NCBI GenBank assembly: GCA_035652335.1 | Contig: DASRDZ010000015.1 | Span: 1-64,000, forward strand | Origin: DASRDZ01 sp035652335 | Lineage (GTDB): Bacteria > Chloroflexota > Dormibacteria > Aeolococcales > Aeolococcaceae | Direction: 5' to 3' | Length of the DNA: 64,000 nt | Shown: positions 16,878 to 24,108 of the stretch, piece by piece | Layout: each line of letters begins with the position of its first letter | How positions within the stretch are numbered: the first letter of the stretch is position 1 | Made by a program: the position numbers and the translations under genes | Notes under the pieces: generated by a model | Told to the model about the DNA's origin: nothing | Seen by the model: only the letters and a program-made list of their open reading frames with translations | Databases searched by the model: none

Positions 16878-18251
16878 ATGAGCCGGGCTGAGGCGTACGA
16901 CTGCATCGTCGTCGGCGGCGGCGTGGCCGGCGTTGCCGCCGCGGTGGCCGCCACCGACCGCGGCTGGCGCACCCTGCTGCTGGAGCGCGGGCGCGTCCTC
17001 GGCGGCATGGCCCGCTCCTTCCCCGACGACCGCCTGGGCGGCGAGATGGACTGCGGGCAGCACGTCCTGATGACCTGCTGCACCGAGTACCGCGCCCTGC
17101 TGCGGCGTCTCGGCACCGCCCACCTGGCGCCGCTGCAGGAGCGGCTCGACGTCCACGTCGTCGACGAGGAGGGCCGCAGCGCCCGGCTGCGCGAGGTGCA
17201 CATGCCGCCGCCGCTGCACCTGCTGCCGTCCCTGGCCCGGCTGCCCTGGCTGTCGACGGCCGACCGGGCCGCCGTGGGGCTCGCCGTGACGCGGCTGCGC
17301 GCGGCGCGCGACCTGGACGCGCTCGACTCCCACACCTTCGCCGGCTGGCTCGGCGTCGCGGCCCACGGCCCCACCCGCCAGGCGATGTGGGACCTGGTCA
17401 CCGTGGCCACCTGCAACCTCGGGGCCGCTGAGGTCAGCGCCGGCGTGGGCGCCTTCGTGATGCGCGAGGGCTTCCTGCGCTCCCGCGCGGCGGCGGTGGG
17501 CGTGCCGCGCGCAGGGCTGAGCCGGTTGCTCGAACCCGCGATCGACGCGGTGGGGCGCGGCGGCGGCGAGGTGCGGCTGGGCGTCGCCGTCGACTCCGTC
17601 CTCCACGACGGCGCCGGCGCCGCCGGCGTGCGCACCTCGTCGGGCCACGAGCTGCGCGCCCCGCGGGTCGTCGTCGCCGGTCCAGCGCCGCTGCTGGCCC
17701 GCGTCGCCCCTGACGTCGCCGCGCATCCGACGCTGGCCGGCTGGCAGCGCATCACCACCTCGCCGATCCTCAACCTCCACCTCCGCTTCGACCGCCCCGT
17801 CCTCGACGCGCCCTACCTTGCCGTCTGGAACTCCCCGCTGCAGTGGCTCTTCAGCCGCTCCCGCCTGCACGGCGAGCCGGGGCCCGAGGAGACCGTGGTC
17901 TGCTCGCTGAGCGCCGCCACCGACCTCGCCGACCTGCCCGCCGAGGAGGTCCGCGACCGCCTCCTCCCCCACCTCCACCGCGCCCAGCCGCGCAGCCGCG
18001 ACGCCCGCCTGATCGGCTGGCGGGTCACCCGCGAGCGCGAGGCCACCGCCGCGCTCCGCCCGGGCACCGGCGCGCTGCGCCCGGGCCCGGCCACGCCCGT
18101 CGCCGGCCTGGCCATCGCGGGCGCCTGGACCGCCACCGGCTGGCCGATCACCATGGAGTCCGCCGCCCGCAGCGGGCCGGCCGCCATCGACCACCTGGCC
18201 CGCACGCGGCGCCACTCCCCCCGCGCCGCGACCCTCGCCGCAAGCGCCTGA
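16878..18251 (+). CDS. hpnE: FAD-dependent hydroxysqualene reductase HpnE
   Basis: 457 residues, amine-oxidase/phytoene-desaturase-like flavoprotein. The N-terminal dinucleotide motif is VVGGGVAGVAAA with the Glu ending LLLERG, followed by GGMARSF. The C-terminal FAD segment reads LAIAGAWTATGWPITMESAARSG. It completes squalene synthesis. ATG 16878 is 20 bases after the hpnD stop; no earlier in-frame ATG, GTG or TTG follows that stop. It ends the operon, tail to tail with hpnG. Confidence 0.92.
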   Translation: MSRAEAYDCIVVGGGVAGVAAAVAATDRGWRTLLLERGRVLGGMARSFPDDRLGGEMDCGQHVLMTCCTEYRALLRRLGTAHLAPLQERLDVHVVDEEGRSARLREVHMPPPLHLLPSLARLPWLSTADRAAVGLAVTRLRAARDLDALDSHTFAGWLGVAAHGPTRQAMWDLVTVATCNLGAAEVSAGVGAFVMREGFLRSRAAAVGVPRAGLSRLLEPAIDAVGRGGGEVRLGVAVDSVLHDGAGAAGVRTSSGHELRAPRVVVAGPAPLLARVAPDVAAHPTLAGWQRITTSPILNLHLRFDRPVLDAPYLAVWNSPLQWLFSRSRLHGEPGPEETVVCSLSAATDLADLPAEEVRDRLLPHLHRAQPRSRDARLIGWRVTREREATAALRPGTGALRPGPATPVAGLAIAGAWTATGWPITMESAARSGPAAIDHLARTRRHSPRAATLAASA

Positions 18252-18268
18252 GCCGGGGCCGCCTGCCC

Positions 18269-18910
18269 TCAGGCCGCCGCCAGGGCTCGGGCGGCCCGCA
18301 CTGCGGTCTCCGCGGCGCGGCGCTCCGCCATCACCGCGGCGCGGCCCACCCGCACCACGTGCGCCCAGCCGCCCGGGTGAAGCGCCGCCCGCAGCACCGC
18401 CCCGGCCCGCGGGCCGCGGTCGCCCTCGCGGACCATCGTCGCGGCCGTCCCCAGCGGCTCCTCGGGGGTGTCGAGCAGCGCCCGCACGACGACCAGCGGG
18501 ACGCGCAGGCGGGCGCAGACCTCGGCCCACGAGCGGGCCTCCATCTCGACGGCGACGGCTCCGGCGGCGCGCAGGCCCGCCCGCGCCTCCGGGGTGTCGA
18601 CGGCGCTCTCCACGCTCGCCACCAGCCCCAGCAGCGTGCCGGGCAGCTCCATCCCCAGCACGCCGTGCTCCGCCCCGCCATCCGTCACCCAGAGCCCGGA
18701 GGCGACCACGACGTCCCCGGCCCGGGCCAGCCCGCCCGTCCCGCCCGCCAGCCCGCAGACGACGACACCCCGCACCTGGGGCACCCACTCGTCCGCAGCG
18801 ACCCGAGCGGCGGCCTGGCCCAGGCCGGTGACCACCACGCGGACGCCCGGATCGGCGCGGAGCGCCCGGCGCACCGCCCGCGCCTCGCGCGAGAGGGCGC
18901 AGGCGATCAG
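18269..18910 (-). CDS. hpnG: Adenosylhopane nucleosidase HpnG, probable CTG start
   Basis: 213 residues in the nucleoside phosphorylase superfamily. It has VVVCGLAGG, then the purine-site AVAVEMEARSWAEVC with the family MEA triad, and VVRALLDTP where other members have the R-x-x-S/D segment. It releases adenine from adenosylhopane to give ribosylhopane. The first conventional start is GTG 18874, but conserved N-terminal sequence (IACALSREARAV) continues upstream. The only initiator-like codon there is CTG 18908-18910, which overlaps the upstream regulator's TGA as CTGA. I extend to that codon; a conservative call would be 18269-18874. Confidence 0.8.
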   Translation of the reverse strand: MIACALSREARAVRRALRADPGVRVVVTGLGQAAARVAADEWVPQVRGVVVCGLAGGTGGLARAGDVVVASGLWVTDGGAEHGVLGMELPGTLLGLVASVESAVDTPEARAGLRAAGAVAVEMEARSWAEVCARLRVPLVVVRALLDTPEEPLGTAATMVREGDRGPRAGAVLRAALHPGGWAHVVRVGRAAVMAERRAAETAVRAARALAAA

Positions 18911-19632
18911 GACAGGACGGTCCGTACCCGTTCCTCGTTGTGGTGGAGGTGGCGGCGCGGGGCCGCCTCGCCGTCGACGTAGAGGCGGTAGCCGAGGCCC
19001 GGCTCGGTGGCGATGCGCACGGTGGCGTCGACGGCCTCGAGCTTGCGGCGCAGCCGGTAGACGGCCGAGACGACCGCGCCGTCGGTGGCCTCCGCCTCGC
19101 CGCCCCAGGCGCCCTCGATGATCTGCGAGCGGCTGACCACCCGCCCCGCGTTGAGGGCGAGGAACTCGAGGAGGTCGGCCTCGCGTGAGGGCAGGGTGAG
19201 CCGTGAGCGCTCGGCGGACAGCCGCCGCCGCCCGGGCTCGAACACGGCGCGCCCCAGCACCAGCCGCTCCCGGGGCAGGGGGACGATCGTCGACGCCCGG
19301 CGCAGCACCGCCTGCACCATCGAGCGCAGCAGCGAGGGCGAGAAGGGCTTGGCGACGTGGTAGTCGGCGCCGGCCTCGAGCAGGCGCTCCACCGGTGCTG
19401 GGCCGTCGAGCACGATCAGCGGCACCTGCGAGCGCGCCCGCAGCGCGGTGACCCCGGGCAGGCCGCCCAGGAGCTCACCGTCGGCGATCACCAGGTGGCA
19501 GTCGGGGTCGGAGGCGCGGCGGAGCGCGGCCCCCGCATCCGCGACGCACTCGGGTTCGAGACCGAGGCGGCGACAGATGGCGGAGACCAGGTCGCGATAG
19601 TCGGGTTGGGTCTCCAGCACGACTGCCGGCAC
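18907..19632 (-). CDS. OmpR/PhoB-type winged-helix response regulator
   Basis: 241 residues: receiver-like domain (1-115) with the likely phospho-Asp at 51 (LVIADGELLGG) and the Lys of HVAKPFSP, then a winged-helix DNA-binding domain with LTLPSREADLLEFLALNAG and YRLRRKLEAVDATVRIATEPGLGYRL. The acidic pocket is poorly conserved, so phosphorylation is uncertain, and there is no kinase beside it. GTG 19632 follows AGGAG; a TTG at 19707 would lie in the -35 box. It is the first gene of a two-gene unit with hpnG, which makes a role in hopanoid or membrane-stress control possible. Confidence 0.8.
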   Translation of the reverse strand: MPAVVLETQPDYRDLVSAICRRLGLEPECVADAGAALRRASDPDCHLVIADGELLGGLPGVTALRARSQVPLIVLDGPAPVERLLEAGADYHVAKPFSPSLLRSMVQAVLRRASTIVPLPRERLVLGRAVFEPGRRRLSAERSRLTLPSREADLLEFLALNAGRVVSRSQIIEGAWGGEAEATDGAVVSAVYRLRRKLEAVDATVRIATEPGLGYRLYVDGEAAPRRHLHHNEERVRTVLS

Positions 19633-19677
19633 GTGGAACGTCGACTCCTGCGGAGGCGGGTGTGAGAGGGTCCCACT

Positions 19678-19683
19678 ACAATC
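19678..19683 (+). promoter_or_regulatory. -10 box of the MarR gene
   Basis: TACAAT on the plus strand, about 45 bases before ATG 19728. It overlaps the -10 of the divergent regulator gene, so the two promoters are face to face. No -35 of quality is seen. Confidence 0.35.
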
Positions 19684-19707
19684 GCGAAGGGTCACCACGG
19701 TTGTCAA
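19679..19707 (-). promoter_or_regulatory. Promoter of the regulator-hpnG unit
   Basis: A consensus TTGACA (19702-19707, minus strand) is followed after 17 bases by GATTGT (19679-19684). The predicted start is about 40 bases before GTG 19632, leaving room for the AGGAG ribosome site. Confidence 0.45.
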
Positions 19708-19720
19708 CTCGACCGAACAA
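19701..19720. promoter_or_regulatory. Candidate MarR operator
   Basis: Partial palindrome TTGT-N4-TCGA-N4-ACAA between the MarR transcription start and its ATG, overlapping the -35 of the divergent regulator gene. MarR proteins often bind such sites to repress themselves and the neighbour. Symmetry is 12 of 20 positions, so this is only a candidate. Confidence 0.3.
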
Positions 19721-19727
19721 TTTAGAA

Positions 19728-20186
19728 ATGCAAACAGATCCGGCCCGCCAGCGCGTCGTCCAGCGCGCCCGGATGCGCATGCTCTTCCGCAAGGCGGTGC
19801 AGCGCATCGACGGCGCGGCCCAGGCGGAGGGGCTGAGCCCGGCCCAGTACCACGTCCTGCTTGCCCTGGCCGCCAGGGCCGGTGAGCAGGGCCTCGCCGA
19901 GACCGACCTGGTCCGCTACCTCGACGCCAGCCGGGCGCACGTCTCGGTGCTGGTGCGCGGGCTGGAGGGCGCGGGGCTGGTCCGCGACTGGCGCGACAGC
20001 GACGACCGCCGGCAGGTCCGCCTGGCGGTGACCGACGCGGGCTGGGAGCTGCTGGAGCGGCTCGGCATCCGCCAGGAGGAGGTGCTCAGGGAGTTCGTCA
20101 GCGGGGTCGACGCGGAGGAGATCCAGGGCATCGTGGCCGAGATCAGCTCGCGCTACCTCGGCCTGACGGGGTTCTCGCGCGGCTGA
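19728..20186 (+). CDS. MarR-family transcriptional regulator
   Basis: 152 residues with the MarR winged helix: LSPAQYHVLLALAARAG, recognition helix region LDASRAHVSVLVRGLEGAGLV, wing DWRDSDDRRQVRLAVTDAG. N- and C-terminal helices would form the dimer interface. ATG 19728 was chosen over upstream in-frame codons because the conserved fold begins at RVVQRARMRMLFRKAV. It is divergent from the response regulator-hpnG unit and convergent (one base gap) with a NuoA-like gene. The ligand is unknown. Confidence 0.88.
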   Translation: MQTDPARQRVVQRARMRMLFRKAVQRIDGAAQAEGLSPAQYHVLLALAARAGEQGLAETDLVRYLDASRAHVSVLVRGLEGAGLVRDWRDSDDRRQVRLAVTDAGWELLERLGIRQEEVLREFVSGVDAEEIQGIVAEISSRYLGLTGFSRG

Positions 20187-20187
20187 G

Positions 20188-20523
20188 CTAGCTCCAGCGC
20201 AGCACCCCGCGCCGCCAGGCGTAGCCGACGCCGAGCAGGGTGAGCACCGCCATGAAGAGCCCCACCAGGGCGGTGTCGCGGTGCGGGTGCAGGCCGCCGA
20301 AGGCGACGGCGAAGGGGACGAGGAACACGAGGCCGAGGTCGACCACCGCCAGCACGGCGAGCATCAGGAACGTGTGGATGTCCGGCTCGGCGCGCCGCCC
20401 GCGCCGGTCGCGGTCGAGCCAGGACGGCCGGCCGCCGAGCAGCACCGCCACGCCCAGGGTGACGGCGGGGACGGCCACCGCGATGGCGACGAGCTCGAGG
20501 ATGGCGGCGACCGGGTACGGCAT
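20188..20523 (-). CDS. NuoA-like small membrane protein (divergent complex I chain 3)
   Basis: 111 residues, three membrane helices. The pattern LGGRPSWL...PDIHTFLMLAVLAVVDLGLVFLVP...GLFMAVLTLLGVGYAWRRGVLRW follows NuoA helix for helix (compare RFYLVA..F.IFDVE...LFPWA and YAWRKGALEW). The cytoplasmic loop with the usual PYECG block is missing and the FDVE acidic pair is VDLG, so Asp is kept and Glu is lost. It lies 10 kb from the nuoJKLMN-like genes, after a membrane protein and mnmA. I call the family with moderate confidence. It might instead be an unrelated three-helix protein. Confidence 0.5.
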   Translation of the reverse strand: MPYPVAAILELVAIAVAVPAVTLGVAVLLGGRPSWLDRDRRGRRAEPDIHTFLMLAVLAVVDLGLVFLVPFAVAFGGLHPHRDTALVGLFMAVLTLLGVGYAWRRGVLRWS

Positions 20524-20557
20524 GGCGCAGCAGTATAGGCACCCGCGTGCGCCGCGC

Positions 20558-20971
20558 TCAGACGGTGTCGGGATCCTCCGGCGCCGCCGCGGCGACCGCC
20601 CGGGCACGGTGCTCCTCCGACGGCACCACCTCGAAGAAGAGCACCAGCGACAGCCCCACCACCGCCACCAGGAAACCGCCCACCGCGAGCGGCGTCGCCT
20701 GCAGGCCGATCACCGGGATCTGGACACCGGCGTCCCAAACTCCCGGGGTGTGCCGCGAGGCTCCGAGCGGGTCGCGCTTCTGCAGGTCCTCACTCGGGAA
20801 GACGCGCTGGCCCACGATGCCGACCACGAAGGCCGCCGCGCCCAGGGCGCAGACGTAGAAGAGCCAGTTGCGCGTGCGCCGCGCCGCATGCACCGAGGCC
20901 GCCGCCGCCGCGCAGCCGAGGATGACGCACAGCGAGCCGACGACGACGTCGTGCAGGCCGGTGAAGGGCAT
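20558..20971 (-). CDS. Membrane protein of unknown function
   Basis: 137 residues with helices near 8-28, 36-55 and 92-115 and an acidic, Ala-rich C-terminus. Between helices 2 and 3 is a 35-residue loop QRVFPSEDLQKRDPLGASRH. I do not recognise a family. The ATG shares its A with the mnmA stop (TGATG), and the NuoA-like gene follows 34 bases later, so the three are probably cotranscribed. It could be a partner of the NuoA-like protein, but this is a guess from position. Confidence 0.6.
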   Translation of the reverse strand: MPFTGLHDVVVGSLCVILGCAAAAASVHAARRTRNWLFYVCALGAAAFVVGIVGQRVFPSEDLQKRDPLGASRHTPGVWDAGVQIPVIGLQATPLAVGGFLVAVVGLSLVLFFEVVPSEEHRARAVAAAAPEDPDTV

Positions 20972-22134
20972 CAGGCGGCCTCGGCCACGGTGCCGCCGCC
21001 GAGCACCTCGCCGCCGCGGTACACGACCATCGACTGTCCCGGGCTCACCTGCGCCACCGGCGGATCGAAGCACAGCGACAGCCCGGCGCCGCTCGCGGCT
21101 TCGACCCTCGCCGGGTGCGCCGCGCCGTGCGCGCGGAGCTGCACCGTGCAGCCGGTCCCGGACGCCGGAGCGGAGCCGCTGATCCAGCTCGCGTCGCCCG
21201 CCGTCGCCCGCGTGCGCAGCAGAGCGGTGCGCGGCCCGACGACGACGCGGTTGCGCGCGGCGTCGAGCGCCACGACGTAGGCGGGCGCGGCATCGGGGAT
21301 CGCCGGCCGGAGACCCAACCCGGTGCGCTGCCCGACCGTGTAGAACGGCAGCCCGCGGTGCGCACCGACCACGTCGCCTTCGAGGCTCACGATGTCGCCG
21401 CCGCTGAATCGTCCGCGCAGGCGGCGGGACAGCTCGTCCGGCAGCGACACGTCGACGAAGCAGAGCTCCTGCGAGTCCGGCTTGGCCGCGGTGGGCAGCC
21501 CGAGTCGCAGCGCCTCCGCGCGCACCGACTCCTTGCTCGCCGTCGCCCCCAGCGGGAAGACGGCGTGCCGCAGGCGCCGCTGGTCGAGGCGGTGCAGCGT
21601 GTACGCCTGGTCCTTGCGCGCGTCGGCGGCGCGGTGCAGCGTGAGCGCGTCGCCGCGGCGGCCGACCTGTGCGTAGTGCCCGGTGGCCACGTGGGTCGCC
21701 CCCAGCGCCAGCGCGCGGTCGAGGAGGGTGCCGAACTTGACCCGCTCGTTGCAGCGCACGCACGGATTGGGGGTGCGGCCGGCGGCGTACTCGTCCTCGA
21801 AGTCGCGGATCACCCGCTCGCGGAAGTCGTCCTCCAGGTTCCACGCGTAGTGGGGGATTCCCAGCAGCCCGGCGACCCGCCGGGCGTCCTCGACGGCGTC
21901 GAGCGAGCAGCAGCCGCGGTCCCGCTCCACCTGGCGGGAGCGCGGCCACATCGCCAGGGTGATCCCGATGGTGCGCAGACCGCGCGCCGCGCAGCGCGCG
22001 GCGGCGACGCTGGAGTCGACGCCGCCGGACATGGCCACGGCCACCACGGCGCCGGCGGGCAGCAGGTCGAGCGGGTCGTCGGGCAGCAGGGCCGGCTCGA
22101 TCGCCGGCGCCGGGGCGGGCCCGAGCGCGCTCAT
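20971..22134 (-). CDS. mnmA: tRNA-uridine 2-sulfurtransferase MnmA
   Basis: 387 residues. The PP-loop SGGVDSS is at 36-42, the first catalytic Cys is in NPCVRCNERVKFG and the second in DSQELCFV; the GHYAQV and KDQAYTLHRL blocks are present. It thiolates U34 of tRNA Lys/Glu/Gln using sulfur relayed from a cysteine desulfurase. The N-terminal 28 residues are Pro/Ala-rich and extra. ATG overlaps the NIL-protein stop (ATGA), placing a tRNA thiolation enzyme in the same operon as a sulfur carrier protein. Confidence 0.93.
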   Translation of the reverse strand: MSALGPAPAPAIEPALLPDDPLDLLPAGAVVAVAMSGGVDSSVAAARCAARGLRTIGITLAMWPRSRQVERDRGCCSLDAVEDARRVAGLLGIPHYAWNLEDDFRERVIRDFEDEYAAGRTPNPCVRCNERVKFGTLLDRALALGATHVATGHYAQVGRRGDALTLHRAADARKDQAYTLHRLDQRRLRHAVFPLGATASKESVRAEALRLGLPTAAKPDSQELCFVDVSLPDELSRRLRGRFSGGDIVSLEGDVVGAHRGLPFYTVGQRTGLGLRPAIPDAAPAYVVALDAARNRVVVGPRTALLRTRATAGDASWISGSAPASGTGCTVQLRAHGAAHPARVEAASGAGLSLCFDPPVAQVSPGQSMVVYRGGEVLGGGTVAEAA

Positions 22135-22370
22135 GTCGCCAGCTCGCCCTCGACCGGATCGACGCGAACGCCGCGCTCCGCCGCGTAGGCGAGGGCGCGG
22201 TCGATGTCGTCGAGCTCGCCGTCGACCTCGAGGACGACCCAGCCCTCGTCGCGGGTGACGTCGGCACGGCGGATGTTGGTCACCACCGGGAAGCGCGTCC
22301 CCAGCTCGTGGATCACCGGCTCGGTGACCATCGCGGGGCTGAAGCTCAGCTTGACCCGGCGTCGCGCCAT
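22131..22370 (-). CDS. NIL-domain protein
   Basis: 79 residues forming one NIL (ACT-like) domain: RVKLSFSPAMVTEPVIHELGTRFPVVTNIRRADVT..GWVVLEVDGELDDIDRALAYAAERGVRVDPVEG. NIL domains occur at the end of MetN methionine ABC transporters and, with ferredoxins, in proteins needed for homocysteine formation. A free-standing copy between a CysO-like carrier and mnmA fits a sulfur-handling role. Biochemical function is not known. Confidence 0.8.
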   Translation of the reverse strand: MARRRVKLSFSPAMVTEPVIHELGTRFPVVTNIRRADVTRDEGWVVLEVDGELDDIDRALAYAAERGVRVDPVEGELAT

Positions 22371-22379
22371 GGTCCGCCG

Positions 22380-22658
22380 CTAGAGCCCGCCGGCGACGGC
22401 GGGGACGATGGAGAGGTCGTCGTGGTCTCCGAGGGGGGTCTCCAGGCCCTGCCCGAAGCGGATGTCCGAGTCGTTCAGGTAGATGTTGATGAACTGGCGC
22501 AGGTTGCCCGATCCGTCGTAGAGGCGGTCGGCGAACCCCGGGTACTTGGACTCGAGGTCGGCGAGCGCCTGCGACACGGTCGACCCCTCCACCTCGACCT
22601 CGGAGCTCCCGTTGGTCAGGCGGCGAAGCGGACCTGGGACGCGGACGGTGACAGCCAT
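22380..22658 (-). CDS. CysO-like MoaD/ThiS sulfur carrier protein with GGL tail
   Basis: 92 residues, ubiquitin-like fold. It resembles mycobacterial CysO (compare LRQFINIYLNDSDIRFGQGLETPLGDHDDLSIVPAVAGG with the VNIYVND.DVRFSGGL and ILPAVAGG blocks). CysO carries a C-terminal thiocarboxylate used to build cysteine on the protein. Here the diglycine is followed by an extra Leu, so the tail would have to be trimmed before activation. It is 9 bases upstream of the NIL gene, with its own promoter, next to thrC. It might serve cysteine, homocysteine or cofactor synthesis. Confidence 0.85.
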   Translation of the reverse strand: MAVTVRVPGPLRRLTNGSSEVEVEGSTVSQALADLESKYPGFADRLYDGSGNLRQFINIYLNDSDIRFGQGLETPLGDHDDLSIVPAVAGGL

Positions 22659-22693
22659 GGGTGCGTGATCTCCCTCTGAGCGCGAGGCTCCTG

Positions 22694-22699
22694 AGTATA
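22694..22699 (-). promoter_or_regulatory. -10 box of the sulfur carrier-NIL-mnmA operon
   Basis: TATACT on the minus strand, in the context GGTATACT, the same as the T-box promoter at 31112. A leader of about 28 bases with AGGGAG precedes ATG 22658. Confidence 0.5.
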
Positions 22700-22720
22700 C
22701 CGGGCGCCCTGGAGGCGCCT

Positions 22721-24025
22721 TCAGCGGGTGGCCGCGGCCTCCACGCCGGCGCTCGCCGAGCCGGGCTGGGCGCTGCGCTCGGCGAAGCGCTCGCGGAAGG
22801 CGCGCACGGTGGGGGCGATCGGCTCGTCCAGTGTGGACCGGCCGGTCAGCACCTCGGCGGTCTTCAGCCCGTGGCCGGTGATGTAGGCGGCGATGGTCTC
22901 GTCGCCACGCCAGCGGCCGGCGCGGGCCAGCTTGGCGAGGACGGCCACGGTGACGCCCCCGGCGGTCTCGGTGAAGATGCCCTCGGTGCGCGCCAGCAGC
23001 TCGATGCCCTCGAGGATCTCCTCCTCGGTGACGTCCTCGACCACGCCGCCGGTGGCGCGGGCGATCTGCACCACGTAGGAGCCGTCGGAGGGGTTGCCGA
23101 TGGCGATGGACTTGGCGATCGTGTCAGGCTTGACCGGAACGATGTGCGTCTCGCCGCGCTTGAAGGCGGTGGCCACCGGAGCGCATCCCGCCGCCTGGGC
23201 GCCGGTGAAGCGCGGCATGGCGCCGCCGCCGGCGGTGCCGTCGACCAGCTCCAGGTCGAGCAGCTCGCGGGCGGCCTTGTTGTGCTTGACGAACTGGCAG
23301 CCGCTGGCGATGGGGATGACGATCTCGTCCGGCAGCCGCCAGCCCAGCTGCTCGGCGGTCTCGTAGGTGAGCGTCTTCGAGCCCTCGCTGTAGAAGGGGC
23401 GCACGTTGATGTTGCAGAAGGCCCAGGGGAAGATGTCGACCAGCTCGCTGCAGAGACGGTTGACGTCGTCGTAGTTGCCGTCGATGCGCACCATGGTGGG
23501 GCGGAACACCGCGGTGGTGCTCACCTTCGCCGCCTCCAGGTTGGACGGGATGAAGACGAACGCCGGCATCCCCGCGCGCGCCGCGTAGGCGGCCACGGAG
23601 TTGGCCAGGTTGCCCGTCGAGGCGCAGGCGATGGTGGTGAACCCGTTGCGCCGCGCCCACGACACCGCCACGCTCACCACCCGGTCCTTGAAGGAGTTGG
23701 TCGGGTTCATGGTGTCGTTCTTCAGGTAGAGGTTGCGCAGGCCGAGCACCTCGCCGAGGTTGGGCGCGTGCACCAGCGGGGTGAAGCCCTCGCCCAGGGT
23801 CACCGGCGGCACGTCGTCGTCGAGGTCGACGGGGAGCAGGTCCCGGTACCGCCAGATGCTGGCCGGGCCGCGCTCGATCGACTCCCGCGACACCCGCCGG
23901 GACACCTCCTCGTAGTCGTACCGCACGTCGAGCGGCCCGAAGCAGAGGTCGCAGACGTGCGTCGGCTGGACGGGGATCTCGGTGCCGCACTCGCGGCAGA
24001 CGAGGGAGCGGATGCGGGAGGGCAT
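22721..24025 (-). CDS. thrC: Threonine synthase
   Basis: 434 residues, PLP fold type II. An N-terminal zinc ribbon (CRECG and CDLC) precedes the catalytic domain with the PLP Lys in NPTNSFKDR, CASTGNLANSVAAYAA for phosphate binding and IPIASGCQFVKHNKA. It converts O-phosphohomoserine to threonine. ATG 24025 is the first Met before the zinc ribbon; the open frame upstream is an artefact of GC content. It is followed 62 bases later by the CysO-like gene, which has its own -10. Confidence 0.92.
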   Translation of the reverse strand: MPSRIRSLVCRECGTEIPVQPTHVCDLCFGPLDVRYDYEEVSRRVSRESIERGPASIWRYRDLLPVDLDDDVPPVTLGEGFTPLVHAPNLGEVLGLRNLYLKNDTMNPTNSFKDRVVSVAVSWARRNGFTTIACASTGNLANSVAAYAARAGMPAFVFIPSNLEAAKVSTTAVFRPTMVRIDGNYDDVNRLCSELVDIFPWAFCNINVRPFYSEGSKTLTYETAEQLGWRLPDEIVIPIASGCQFVKHNKAARELLDLELVDGTAGGGAMPRFTGAQAAGCAPVATAFKRGETHIVPVKPDTIAKSIAIGNPSDGSYVVQIARATGGVVEDVTEEEILEGIELLARTEGIFTETAGGVTVAVLAKLARAGRWRGDETIAAYITGHGLKTAEVLTGRSTLDEPIAPTVRAFRERFAERSAQPGSASAGVEAAATR

Positions 24026-24065
24026 GAGGGTGTGCGTGGTCCTTGGGCGGAGAGACTGAGGGCGA

Positions 24066-24071
24066 AGTCTA
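24066..24071 (-). promoter_or_regulatory. -10 box of thrC
   Basis: TAGACT on the minus strand, with an AAGGA ribosome site between it and ATG 24025. Confidence 0.35.
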
Positions 24072-24108
24072 CCCGGCCCGGGCGCAGCGTCGTCGCCGGA
24101 CGGCGCCC

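Noticed and set aside
19633..19707. TTG 19707 as start of the response regulator
   Set aside because: It is the first base triplet of the TTGACA -35 box, and the added residues match nothing in the family. GTG 19632 has a ribosome site.
20558..22267. A 569-residue protein spanning mnmA and the membrane protein
   Set aside because: The N-terminal part is an Arg-rich off-frame reading of mnmA; only the last 137 residues form a credible membrane protein.
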